From positions 1 to 64,000 of the forward strand of contig NZ_NMUN01000001.1 in assembly GCF_002812725.1 (NCBI RefSeq): a stretch of 64,000 nt of DNA, given 5' to 3'. The DNA comes from Microbacterium sp. BR1. Its GTDB lineage: Bacteria > Actinomycetota > Actinomycetes > Actinomycetales > Microbacteriaceae. Numbering within the stretch: position 1 is the stretch's first letter; each line of letters begins with the position of its first letter. The notes beneath the pieces were generated by a model. That model was not told the DNA's origin and ran no database searches. It was given only the letters and a program-made list of their open reading frames with translations. Positions 44,927 through 53,384 of this stretch are shown here, piece by piece. Position numbers and translations under genes: made by a program.

Positions 44927-45280
44927 GTGGCCGTCGACCCAGACGAGCTTCAGCGTGCCCTCCAGTTTGTCCGTCCGCGCCTCCGCGGCCACGCGGGAGA
45001 TATGACGGCTGTGGTGGACGACGAAGGAAACGTGACGATCGAGTTCTACGGCGCGTGCGAGCGTTGCCCTGCGATGGCGGTTACCTACGCCGGACTGGTC
45101 CAGACCTATGTGGAGGCGGTGCCGGGGGTTCGGTCTGTCCGTGCACCTCAGATCAGCGCGTCGCCCCAGACTCTGGCGAGCATTCGTCGGCGTCTCGGTG
45201 TTCGAGCAAACTCAGCGGTACCACTCGGACTGCCCACATCGCGGACGGCTCAGGCGCCGGGTGAAAGTGCCCCCACGTGA
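44927..45280 (+). CDS. NifU-C-terminal-domain-like protein
   Basis: This small protein of about 117 residues resembles the C-terminal domain of NifU: L-R-G-H-A-G-D-M-T-A-V-V-D-D-E-G-N-V and F-Y-G-A-C-E-R-C-P-A-M, where C-x2-C is the cluster-binding pair. After A-V-P-G-V-R-S-V it continues with a tail of about 45 residues, less conserved. NifU-type scaffolds assemble or carry Fe-S clusters. A TTG two codons earlier is an alternative start. Finding one inside a sugar-catabolic operon is odd and suggests that some enzyme in the route needs an Fe-S cluster, although none is encoded here. Confidence 0.72.
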   Translation: MAVDPDELQRALQFVRPRLRGHAGDMTAVVDDEGNVTIEFYGACERCPAMAVTYAGLVQTYVEAVPGVRSVRAPQISASPQTLASIRRRLGVRANSAVPLGLPTSRTAQAPGESAPT

Positions 45281-46326
45281 CCGGGCACGGGTGCCTCGTC
45301 GTCGGCGCGAGTGGCGTGACCGGTGGCGCGATTGCGCGTTACCTCGAGGCTGCGGGTCGGCAGGTCATTGGGCTCTCAAGAACTGGATGTAGGGCCAATG
45401 CCGCCGCACCAGAGCACAACATCCGAGGAGATCTCTCAATAGCCAATGGTGTGGAGAAGGGTGCCCTGGGGGACATCCGCCATGTGGTCTACGCGGCGTA
45501 TGTCGAAGGTTCCTCGCATCGTGAGACCACGGCTCTGAATGCCGCGATGGTCAAGAACTTGCTGGAGGCGCTCGACCGAGATCGCGCGTCCGTCGAGCAG
45601 ATCGTGCTCATCGGTGGTGGCAAGTCATACGGTGAGCATCTCGGACCGTACCGAACTCCTGCTCGCGAATCAGATCCGCGGCTTCTCGGACCGATCTTGT
45701 ACAACCCTCAAGAGGACGCAATCTGGGATTGGTCATCCCGGAGAGGATCGTCCTGGACTGTTCTGCGACCCGACGGCGTGATCGGATTCGCGCCCCGTTC
45801 ACCGATGAACATCCTTGCCGGGGTGGCTGCTTTCGCGATGCTCAGCAAGCAGGAACGGGTCCCTCTCCGCTTTCCGGGAAGCCCGGGGGCGTGGGACGCG
45901 CTGCACCAGGCGACGGATGCTCGAATCCTGGCCAAGGCCGTCGAGTGGGCGTTTGACAGCACAAGCGCGCGAGGGCAGATCTTCAACGTCACGAATGGTG
46001 ACCTCTTCAGATGGTCGCAACTGTGGCCCGCTATCGCTGAGTTCTTCGCCATGCCGTATGACGTACCGCAGCCGCTCTCCCTAGAGGCTCACATGGCCAA
46101 CCGCGACGACGAGTGGGACGAACTGGTAGTCCGTGACGGGCTTCGGAGCGTGGGGTTTGCTGACTTCGTTTCCTGGCCGTTTATCGAAGGTTGGTGGCAG
46201 ACGGATTTCAGCATGATCCAGAGCACCATCAAGATTCGCCAAGCCGGGTTTGGAGAGTGCATTGACACGCACGACAGCTTCATCGAGCACCTCACTGCGT
46301 TGAGGAAAGCCAGGATCATCAACTGA
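45277..46326 (+). CDS. Extended SDR of the PRISE type (progesterone-5-beta-reductase/iridoid-synthase-like)
   Basis: This 349-residue protein has a modified Rossmann loop V-V-G-A-S-G-V-T-G-G, V-V-Y-A-A-Y, I-G-G-G-K-S-Y-G, and L-Y-N-P-Q-E-D with the Tyr found in PRISE enzymes. R-P-D-G-V-I-G, F-N-V-T-N-G-D and a C-terminal W-Q-T-D then G-F-G-E-C-I-D-T follow. PRISE enzymes reduce enones with NADPH, but bacterial members are little studied and often act on unknown substrates. Its GTG overlaps the NifU-like stop. It is the last gene before the second regulon promoter. Confidence 0.72.
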   Translation: MTGHGCLVVGASGVTGGAIARYLEAAGRQVIGLSRTGCRANAAAPEHNIRGDLSIANGVEKGALGDIRHVVYAAYVEGSSHRETTALNAAMVKNLLEALDRDRASVEQIVLIGGGKSYGEHLGPYRTPARESDPRLLGPILYNPQEDAIWDWSSRRGSSWTVLRPDGVIGFAPRSPMNILAGVAAFAMLSKQERVPLRFPGSPGAWDALHQATDARILAKAVEWAFDSTSARGQIFNVTNGDLFRWSQLWPAIAEFFAMPYDVPQPLSLEAHMANRDDEWDELVVRDGLRSVGFADFVSWPFIEGWWQTDFSMIQSTIKIRQAGFGECIDTHDSFIEHLTALRKARIIN

Positions 46327-46395
46327 ACTAGAAGGCCGTTCGGTGGGCCGAAGCCCCCGTCAAGGGCATCAGTCATCTTTATTGGCGACAAAATA

Positions 46396-46411
46396 TGGAC
46401 CAACTGTCCGA
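46396..46411 (+). promoter_or_regulatory. Operator-like box D before the transketolase operon
   Basis: TGGACCAACTGTCCGA differs from box A at one base. TAGGAT (46418-46423) lies 16 bases past the TGGACC half and ends six bases before the ATG of the transketolase gene. The message may therefore be leaderless, and the box would cover the -35/spacer. Confidence 0.6.
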
Positions 46412-46429
46412 AAATGATAGGATCGACGC

Positions 46430-47344
46430 ATGAGCAAGGATGCTGCAGCTGACGTAAGCGTCGCACTGCCCCACAGCCCGGATCTCGAAGAGCTAGCGCG
46501 GCTCTCTCAATTGGTCCGATGGCACATCGTCAACACGGTGGCCCAGAGCAAGGCCGGCCACATCGGTGGGCCGATGTCGATGACCGATCTGCTCGTGGCC
46601 CTCTACTTCGCCGAGTTGCGCATCGACCCCGCGAACCCACTGGATCCCGCGCGCGATCGCTTTGTGCTCTCGAAGGGTCACTCAGCCATCGGGCTCTACG
46701 GCGTTCTGGCCTTGCGTGGCTACTTCCCGGTGGACGAGTTGGCCACCTTCGACCGCGGCAACTCGAGGCTTCAAGGGCACCCGGACATGAAGCTCACCCC
46801 GGGAATCGACGTGTCGACTGGGTCGCTCGGTCAAGGCCTATCGGCCGCGGTCGGGATCGCTCTCGCTGCGCGCAAGCAGCAGTCCGACCACCGCACTTGG
46901 GTGGTTCTGGGGGATGGTGAGCTTCAAGAGGGAATGGTGTGGGAGGCAGTCAACTCCGCCAGCCGCTACGAGCTGAGCAACCTGATTGCGATCGTGGACC
47001 TCAACGGCCTTCAACAGTTCGGCTGGCCGGCAGATGCCTCGCGCGACCGATTTGATCGGAGCGACCCCTGGGCTCATGTGAACCTGCGCGGGGTCTTCGA
47101 GGGATTCGGATGGAACGTGCTGGATGCGGATGGACACGACTTCTCATCGATTCTCGAGGCCTATTCGGCCGCCTCGGACAACGTGGTCAGAACCTCGCGG
47201 CCGACCGTCATCCTTGCCCGAACTGTGAAAGGTCATGGCCTTTCATTCACTCAGGGCACATACAAGTGGCACAACGGCGTCGCAACAGACGAGCAGTTGC
47301 AGATTGCGCGGAACGAACTTCAGATCGAGGAGACAAACCGATGA
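46430..47344 (+). CDS. Transketolase, N-terminal (thiamine-diphosphate-binding) subunit
   Basis: This 304-residue subunit corresponds to the first half of transketolase. It has K-A-G-H-I-G-G-P-M-S-M, D-R-F-V-L-S-K-G-H-S-A, G-S-L-G-Q-G-L-S-A-A-V-G, and the thiamine-diphosphate motif G-D-G-E-L-Q-E-G...N with V-D-L-N-G. Split transketolases occur in specialised sugar pathways, for example those described for apiose and sulfoquinovose. It would transfer a two-carbon ketol unit together with the C-terminal subunit encoded next. Confidence 0.92.
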   Translation: MSKDAAADVSVALPHSPDLEELARLSQLVRWHIVNTVAQSKAGHIGGPMSMTDLLVALYFAELRIDPANPLDPARDRFVLSKGHSAIGLYGVLALRGYFPVDELATFDRGNSRLQGHPDMKLTPGIDVSTGSLGQGLSAAVGIALAARKQQSDHRTWVVLGDGELQEGMVWEAVNSASRYELSNLIAIVDLNGLQQFGWPADASRDRFDRSDPWAHVNLRGVFEGFGWNVLDADGHDFSSILEAYSAASDNVVRTSRPTVILARTVKGHGLSFTQGTYKWHNGVATDEQLQIARNELQIEETNR

Positions 47345-48309
47345 AGGCACAGAGAGATGTCTGGGGCGACACGATCGTCGACATCGGACATCACGATCCG
47401 ACCATCGTCGTCGTCGATGGCGACCTCGCCAACTCCACAAAGGCGGACAAGTTCGCCGAAGCCTTCCCGGACCGATTCATCGAAGTCGGGATTGCCGAAC
47501 AGAACATGGTTGGAATCGCGTTCGGGCTGTCGACGGCGGGCTATCGTCCCTGGCTTTCGACCTTCGGCGTCTTCATGACGCATCGCGCGCTTGACCCGAT
47601 TCGGATGCTTGTATCGCAGACCGAGGCGCCCGTACGCATTGCCGGCGCGTACAGCGGCTTGCTCAATGGCAGCAGCGGCAAGACTCATCAGGACATTGAA
47701 GATCTGGCCATCATGCGAGCGATGCCCAACATGACCGTGCTCGCGCCCGTCGATGAATTCGAAGCGGAGGCAGCTACACGATGGGCCGCCGAACACAATG
47801 GGCCGGTGTACATGCGAATCGCTCGAGACGCGGTCCGTCCAGTGCTCGACGACAGCTACGAGTTCAAACTTGGAAGCGTGGTCCAGCTCCGTACCGGGGG
47901 AGTCATCTCCCTCGTCTCAACAGGCGTGCAGAGCTCCCGCGTTCTTGAGGCTGCCGAGCTTCTGAGCCAGGCAGGGATTCACACGAGAGTCATCCACGTT
48001 CCAACTATCAAGCCGCTGGACGTCGGATCCCTGATCGCCGCGCTCGAGGGTTCCCGCATCGTCATCACCGTCGAGGAGCACAGCGTCATCGGTGGCCTGG
48101 GAGGGCTCGTCAGCGAGGTCCTCAGCGAACTGCCCAACGCGCCGCGAGTCACGCGAATGGGACTGGCAGACAGTTGGTCCGAGTCTGGGCCCAACGACTT
48201 CCTTCTCGAAAAGTACGGCCTGTCTCCGTCGCGAGTGGCCGAACAGGTGCGGGCGTGGCTCAACAGCCCCGTTGCGGGCACCGGGACCGTTGAGCAGGTT
48301 GTGGCATGA
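47341..48309 (+). CDS. Transketolase, C-terminal subunit
   Basis: This 322-residue subunit carries the pyrimidine and C-terminal transketolase domains: V-V-V-D-G-D-L-A, I-E-V-G-I-A-E-Q-N-M with the Glu that activates thiamine diphosphate, S-G-K-T-H-Q-D-I-E-D and P-V-D-E-F-E. ATG overlaps the N-subunit stop (ATGA), so the two are made in equal amounts. An open frame before it overlaps the N-subunit gene and is spurious. S-S-G-K-T-H-Q stands where standard transketolases have a similar His-containing loop, so substrate choice may differ. Confidence 0.92.
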   Translation: MKAQRDVWGDTIVDIGHHDPTIVVVDGDLANSTKADKFAEAFPDRFIEVGIAEQNMVGIAFGLSTAGYRPWLSTFGVFMTHRALDPIRMLVSQTEAPVRIAGAYSGLLNGSSGKTHQDIEDLAIMRAMPNMTVLAPVDEFEAEAATRWAAEHNGPVYMRIARDAVRPVLDDSYEFKLGSVVQLRTGGVISLVSTGVQSSRVLEAAELLSQAGIHTRVIHVPTIKPLDVGSLIAALEGSRIVITVEEHSVIGGLGGLVSEVLSELPNAPRVTRMGLADSWSESGPNDFLLEKYGLSPSRVAEQVRAWLNSPVAGTGTVEQVVA

Positions 48310-49754
48310 CGATCCTGACAAACGTTGAGTCTGGCCTGTTCATCGCGGGAGAGTGGCGGTCAGCGACCGGCGGTGCAACTTTTCCCGTGCGAGACCCCGC
48401 AACCTGCGAGATCCTCACGGAGGTGGCGGACGCGACGCCAGAGGACGCACTGTCCGCACTCGATGCCGCCGTCGACGCTGGAGCCACGTGGGCAGCCTTG
48501 AGCGCACGCGCGAGGTCAGATGTACTCTCCCGCACCTTCGATCTGGTCAAGGAGAACGCCGACGAGATCGCGCGACTCATCACGCTCGAAATGGGGAAAC
48601 CACTGAAGGAATCTGCCGCGGAGGTCAACTACGGCGCCGAGTTCCTGCGATGGTTCGCGGAGGAGGGCCCGCGCGTAGGCGGTCGAACGGGCGCAACGCC
48701 GGAAGGCACCGGCTCGATGATCATTTCCCACCGACCTGTCGGGCCCTGCTATCTGATCACCCCGTGGAACTTTCCACTCGCGATGGCAACGCGCAAGCTG
48801 GCGCCAGCCCTGGCAGCTGGATGCACGGTGGTCATCAAACCAGCGGCGCTCACTCCGTTGACGACGCTGTACCTCGTCGGCCTCTTCGAGAGAGCGGGAC
48901 TTCCAGCGGGTGTCATCAACGTGGTGACTTCCTCCCGCTCGTCTGATATTTCGAAGGCACTCATGGACGATCCACGGTTGAGAAAGGTGAGCTTCACCGG
49001 TTCTACGGAAGTTGGACAGACTCTGCTCCGACAGGCTGCCAACAACGTCCTTCGTACTTCGATGGAACTCGGCGGCAACGCGCCGTTCCTCGTCTTCGAC
49101 GATGCGGACATCGACGCCGCCGTCGACGGCGCGATGGTCGCGAAGTTCCGCAATGTCGGACAAGCCTGCACCGCCGCAAACCGGTTCCTGGTGCACGCGG
49201 CCGTTCACGACGAGTTCGTTGAGAAGTTGGCGGAGCGAGTCCGCGAGCTTCGCGTCGGGCCTGGATCTGACGAAGGCATCGACATCGGCCCGCTGATCAA
49301 CGAGAGTGCCTCACGCCGAATTCGTGCGCTCATTGACGACGCCATCGAACTCGGCGCCTATGAGCTCGTCGGCGGAGTCGACGAGCGAGGAGGCAGCTAC
49401 TTCAGCCCGGCGTTGATCACAGATGTTCCTGTGACTTCGCGTCTGTACACCGAGGAGATCTTTGGGCCAGTGGTGGCTGTGACGAAGTTCGAGACTGAGC
49501 AGGAGGCCATTGAGTTGGCCAACGGCACACCCTACGGCCTGGCTGCGTACGTCTACACCACGGACCTTTCGCGGGCGCATCGGGTCATGGCTGCGGTGGA
49601 CTCCGGGATGCTCGGCGTGAACGCGGGGGCGATTTCGAATGCAGCCGCCCCGTTCGGTGGCACCAAGCACTCTGGAATGGGGCGAGAAGGGGGAGGAGAG
49701 GGGATCTTCGAGTATCTCGACACCAAGTACGCATTCGTCCCCGAATCAGCATGA
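48306..49754 (+). CDS. NAD(P)-dependent aldehyde dehydrogenase, succinate-semialdehyde-dehydrogenase-like
   Basis: This 482-residue ALDH has P-W-N-F-P-L-A-M (cofactor region), [16 protein letters not shown] with the general-base Glu, G-Q-A-C-T-A-A-N-R with the nucleophilic Cys and E-I-F-G-P-V-V-A. Closest in pattern to GabD/SSADH enzymes, a group that also includes sulfolactaldehyde and other short semialdehyde dehydrogenases. The gene overlaps both neighbours by four bases. It would oxidise the aldehyde produced by transketolase or transaldolase cleavage. Confidence 0.9.
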   Translation: MTILTNVESGLFIAGEWRSATGGATFPVRDPATCEILTEVADATPEDALSALDAAVDAGATWAALSARARSDVLSRTFDLVKENADEIARLITLEMGKPLKESAAEVNYGAEFLRWFAEEGPRVGGRTGATPEGTGSMIISHRPVGPCYLITPWNFPLAMATRKLAPALAAGCTVVIKPAALTPLTTLYLVGLFERAGLPAGVINVVTSSRSSDISKALMDDPRLRKVSFTGSTEVGQTLLRQAANNVLRTSMELGGNAPFLVFDDADIDAAVDGAMVAKFRNVGQACTAANRFLVHAAVHDEFVEKLAERVRELRVGPGSDEGIDIGPLINESASRRIRALIDDAIELGAYELVGGVDERGGSYFSPALITDVPVTSRLYTEEIFGPVVAVTKFETEQEAIELANGTPYGLAAYVYTTDLSRAHRVMAAVDSGMLGVNAGAISNAAAPFGGTKHSGMGREGGGEGIFEYLDTKYAFVPESA

Positions 49755-50884
49755 GCTCCCGCACTGAGCAGCTGTCCGCGGCGGGCGTCAGCATCTGGCT
49801 CGACGACCTCTCGCGCTCGCGCATCACCTCCGGCAACCTCGCCGAGCTGATCGCCACCCGCAACGTCGTGGGCGTCACGACGAACCCGAGCATCTTCCAG
49901 GCCGCGGTCGGCGGCGGCGCCGAGGCCTACACGGCGCAGATCGCGGAGCTCGCGGCATCCGGAGCCTCCGTCGACGAGACGATCTTCGCCGCGACGACCG
50001 ACGACGTCCGCGACGCGGCCGACATCTTCACTCCCGTGTTCGAAACCTCGAACGGCGTCGACGGGCGCGTGTCGATCGAGGTCTCCCCCGACCTCGCCCA
50101 CGACACCGACGCGACCATCGCGCAGGCCAAGGAGCTGTCGGCCACCGTCGACCGTGCGAACGTGCTCATCAAGATCCCCGCGACCAAGGCCGGCCTGCCC
50201 GCAATCACCCAGGTGATCGGCGAGGGCATCTCGGTCAACGTGACCCTGATCTTCAGCCTCGACCGGTACGCCGAGGTCATCGACGCGTACCTCGCGGGCC
50301 TCGAACTCGCGCAGGCGAACGGGCACGACATCTCGAAGATCCACTCCGTCGCGTCGTTCTTCGTCTCGCGCGTCGATACCGAGGTCGACAAGCGCCTCGC
50401 CGCGATCGGCACCGACGAGGCGGCCGGCCTCAAGTCGCTCGCGGGCGTCGCGAACGCGCGCCTCGCGTACGAGCTGTACGAGCAGAAGTTCGCCGAGCCC
50501 CGCGCCGTCGCCCTCCTCGACGCCGGAGGAACACTGCAGCGGCCGCTGTGGGCATCGACCGGGGTCAAGGACCCGGCCCTCCCCGACACGCTCTACGTCA
50601 CCGAGCTCGTCGCCCCCGGCACGGTCAACACGATGCCCGAGAAGACGCTCGAGGCGACCTTCGACCACGGCGTCGTGGCGGGTGACACGATCTCGGGCAC
50701 CTACGAAGCCGCGCACAAGGTCTTCGCCGACCTCGCAGCAGTCGGCATCGACTTCGCCGACGTCACCCAGGTGCTCGAAGACGAAGGCGTCGACAAGTTC
50801 ATCGCCTCGTGGCACGACCTGCAGAACACCGTCCGCGAGGCACTCGCCGGCGCGGTGATGGCCAAATGGCCTAGTCGTCTGTGA
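49751..50884 (+). CDS. tal: Transaldolase
   Basis: This 377-residue protein is of the long actinobacterial type, with [27 protein letters not shown] and N-V-L-I-K-I-P-A-T with the Schiff-base Lys. N-V-T-L-I-F-S-L and [12 protein letters not shown] follow. It transfers a dihydroxyacetone unit. The sequence is visibly richer in G/C at third positions than its neighbours, so it seems to have been recruited from a different background, perhaps a core pentose-phosphate operon. The start overlaps the ALDH stop. Confidence 0.92.
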   Translation: MSSRTEQLSAAGVSIWLDDLSRSRITSGNLAELIATRNVVGVTTNPSIFQAAVGGGAEAYTAQIAELAASGASVDETIFAATTDDVRDAADIFTPVFETSNGVDGRVSIEVSPDLAHDTDATIAQAKELSATVDRANVLIKIPATKAGLPAITQVIGEGISVNVTLIFSLDRYAEVIDAYLAGLELAQANGHDISKIHSVASFFVSRVDTEVDKRLAAIGTDEAAGLKSLAGVANARLAYELYEQKFAEPRAVALLDAGGTLQRPLWASTGVKDPALPDTLYVTELVAPGTVNTMPEKTLEATFDHGVVAGDTISGTYEAAHKVFADLAAVGIDFADVTQVLEDEGVDKFIASWHDLQNTVREALAGAVMAKWPSRL

Positions 50885-50972
50885 AGGTGCGCAAGTGCGG
50901 CGAGGAGCAGGTTCGCCCAACGGTTCGGTCGACCTCGCGTCTAGGTACGAACAGTAGGACGGGGAGCCCGCC

Positions 50973-51794
50973 ATGATCACATCCGTTTCCCCGCAGGTAG
51001 CGCGATCTTGGCTGCTTCTGTCGGCATGGGGACGCGACTTCGATGCCGCGGCTCAATCACAGCCTGACCAGATCGTCCTGGACCTCGAAGATGGTGTGGA
51101 CCCTCGGCATAAGGCCGCCGCACGGGACGATGTCGTGGACTGGCTCAGGGAGAGTTCCGCTTGGATCAGGATCAATGAGCGTTCGTCTGAGGAATGGCAG
51201 CGAGACATCGATGCTCTACGTGGCTGCAAAGGTCTGAAGGGTGTCGTCCTCGCGAAGACAGAGTCAGCCGACGAAGTGAGCGAGACCTTCGACCGGTTGG
51301 GAAGGAAGAGCCCAGTGCTACCTCTCATCGAATCGGCTATCGGCATCGAATCGGCATCGTCGATAGCCGCCTCGCGCGGGACCATTCGTCTGGCCTTCGG
51401 AAGTGGCGACTATCGCCGAGACACTGGAACCGCTGCTGACGATCTCGCGATGGCGTACCCGCGCTCAAGACTGGTGATCGCTAGCCGCGTCGCTGGTCTG
51501 CCTGGACCGATCGATGGGCCGACGGTGAGCGCGAGCCATCCCGTGGTGCGCCGCCAGTCCGAGGTCGCAGTCTCGCTCGGAATGACTGGACGATTGTGTC
51601 TCAGTGTGGAACAGGTGCCGCTGGTTAACGAGGTCATGAGCCCGGCTCCGTCTGACGTTTCCTGGGCGAGAGAGTTCCTCAACGATTTCGAGCTTCGCGG
51701 CCGCGTGGTTCGAGATGGAAGCGACCCTCCGCGGCTCAAGCGCGCGGAGAAGATCGCGCATCTCGCGGAAGTATTCGGTGTGGGGCAGATGTGA
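50973..51794 (+). CDS. CitE/HpcH-HpaI-family lyase
   Basis: This 273-residue TIM-barrel lyase has I-V-L-D-L-E-D-G-V, I-R-I-N-E-R, L-P-L-I-E-S-A with the metal-binding Glu, F-G-S-G-D-Y with the metal-binding Asp, and G-M-T-G-R-L-C-L. The family comprises citrate-lyase beta-like enzymes, malyl- and citramalyl-CoA lyases and class II pyruvate aldolases. It follows tal after 88 bases and closes the cluster, where it could split a hydroxy acid or CoA ester made by the ALDH route. Its codon use returns to that of the cluster. Substrate unknown. Confidence 0.84.
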   Translation: MITSVSPQVARSWLLLSAWGRDFDAAAQSQPDQIVLDLEDGVDPRHKAAARDDVVDWLRESSAWIRINERSSEEWQRDIDALRGCKGLKGVVLAKTESADEVSETFDRLGRKSPVLPLIESAIGIESASSIAASRGTIRLAFGSGDYRRDTGTAADDLAMAYPRSRLVIASRVAGLPGPIDGPTVSASHPVVRRQSEVAVSLGMTGRLCLSVEQVPLVNEVMSPAPSDVSWAREFLNDFELRGRVVRDGSDPPRLKRAEKIAHLAEVFGVGQM

Positions 51795-52150
51795 CGATTC
51801 GCCTCGCTGCTGGCCGTGCGCGGTGGGTACGCCGCTCACGCGCCTGTCGAAGCGTCCCACTTGTTCATTTCCTTTGAATGGTCGACGGTTCGATGCTGAG
51901 GCCAGCGACTCGAATCAGGTATGCGCCGATCGCGCTTAACCTCGCCGAAGTGACCTCAACGTCCAGTTGTCGAGATCGGGCAGATCGACGAAGAGCCTGC
52001 GCGGATTGCGGAACGCCAAAGCGAAGATTGCGCAGTTGGACTCTGCGCCGTGTCCCGCGCCCACAGATGAGCCTAGACAGGCGTACTCTCGCGACCACCC
52101 GGACCACGCGAACAGTCCGTGGCCCCAGGCTTCGAACGACACCGACTTCC
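51795..52150. other. Intergenic stretch with no supported gene
   Basis: About 350 bases lie between the CitE-like gene and the convergent exporter operon. Short open frames are present, but none has a ribosome-binding site, credible composition or a recognisable family. Confidence 0.45.
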
Positions 52151-52193
52151 GTGGTCGTGGCCGGTTGCATGAATAGCAGCCGGCCACGACCAC
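52151..52193 (-). terminator. Hairpin at the end of the MacAB-type operon
   Basis: A 14-bp stem, GTGGTCGTGGCCGG / CCGGCCACGACCAC, with a 15-base loop directly follows the stop codon of the FtsX-like gene on the minus strand. No U-run follows, but the position and perfection suggest a terminator for the convergent operons. Confidence 0.65.
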
Positions 52194-53384
52194 TCACGAA
52201 CTCAGAGCGGCGGTTGGCGATGTACGAGCAGCGCGCATTGCCGGGAGCGAGCCAGCGATTGCCCCGACGAGCATCGTCACGATCACGCCCCCGACCAATA
52301 CATACGGCGGAATGGAAACGAGCCATCCGTTTGCGGTGGCGACCAGCCAGATGATCAACCAGCCGATCAACGACCCCCCTAGCCCACCAAGAGAAGCGAG
52401 CAGCACAGCCTCCACGAGGAACTGGGAACGGATGTGCCCCCGGGTAGCCCCAATCGCTCGGCGCAGTCCGATCTCGCGTCGTCGTTCAAGTACCGTGATG
52501 ACCATCGTGTTCGCCACGCCGATACCGCCCACCAGGAGCGCGATCGATCCCACTCCTACGAGGAGGCCTGTGAAAGCTTGGTCGATAGTGTTCTTCGCCG
52601 CGAGTGCATCCGATGGACGGCTCACCTTCACCTCGTTGGGTGACTCAGGGTTCACTGTCCGCGGGAGGAGCTCGCGTACGACCGCAACCGACTCGTCGCT
52701 GGAGCGCTCATAGATAGTCGTGGGTGATCCATCGAAGACGAACAGCTCTCCGGCGATCTCGCCGCCGATGAGTGCGGCGACATCAAGTTCAGGGGCGAGC
52801 GGAGCTGGTTCCAAGATGCCTACTACAGTGAACAGCCGACCCCCGAGCGATACTTGGCTCCCGATCGTGCGGATGCCGAGGCGCTCGGCTGCTTTCGCCC
52901 CCAAGACTGTGGTCGGCAGGTTTGCGGTCGCAGGGTTTAGCCACACACCGGCGCGCAAGCTGGATCCGGTCGCCGGCAGGAGTTCGTCTCCTGCGGCAAG
53001 AACTGTCAAACCTCCCGTTGCCTCCGCGTCGATCGAGGGGTTCCGGTAGACGTTGACCTCGGCGAGGGCCGCGGTCCAAGTTGCCGTTTCGACGCCGGAC
53101 AGATTGCGGACTCGCTGAATGCCGTCTGCAGGCAGCTTCGAATCGGAGCCGAACAGGTCTGATCCGGCGGTCACGGTCAAGAGATTGGTGCCGAGGGACG
53201 AAAGTCGTTCCTTGACGAGCGCCTCGCTGGATGTCGAGATGCCGATCACCGCGACCATCGCCGCAATCCCTATCGCAATGCCGAGGGCTGACAACGCCGC
53301 GCGAAGGGGATTGGCCCTGAGCCCATGGAAACCGAGCTTGAGCAGGTCGGAAGTACGCAGGCGGGACTGCAGGAATCTGCTCAT
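52194..53384 (-). CDS. MacB/FtsX-type ABC transporter permease
   Basis: This 396-residue membrane protein has one N-terminal helix (A-L-S-A-L-G-I-A-I-G-I-A-A-M-V-A-V-I), a large extracytoplasmic MacB-type domain (about residues 50-270) and three C-terminal helices with V-G-G-I-G-V-A-N-T-M-V-I-T-V-L-E-R-R-R-E-I-G-L-R in between. This is the MacB_PCD/FtsX layout. It works with the ATPase and adaptor genes upstream to export peptides, antibiotics or lipoproteins by mechanotransmission. The start overlaps the ATPase stop by four bases. Confidence 0.9.
   Translation of the reverse strand: MSRFLQSRLRTSDLLKLGFHGLRANPLRAALSALGIAIGIAAMVAVIGISTSSEALVKERLSSLGTNLLTVTAGSDLFGSDSKLPADGIQRVRNLSGVETATWTAALAEVNVYRNPSIDAEATGGLTVLAAGDELLPATGSSLRAGVWLNPATANLPTTVLGAKAAERLGIRTIGSQVSLGGRLFTVVGILEPAPLAPELDVAALIGGEIAGELFVFDGSPTTIYERSSDESVAVVRELLPRTVNPESPNEVKVSRPSDALAAKNTIDQAFTGLLVGVGSIALLVGGIGVANTMVITVLERRREIGLRRAIGATRGHIRSQFLVEAVLLASLGGLGGSLIGWLIIWLVATANGWLVSIPPYVLVGGVIVTMLVGAIAGSLPAMRAARTSPTAALSS

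Noticed and set aside
49553..50980. 475-codon antisense frame across transaldolase
   Set aside because: Caused by the extreme third-position GC of tal; transaldolase motifs are on the plus strand.
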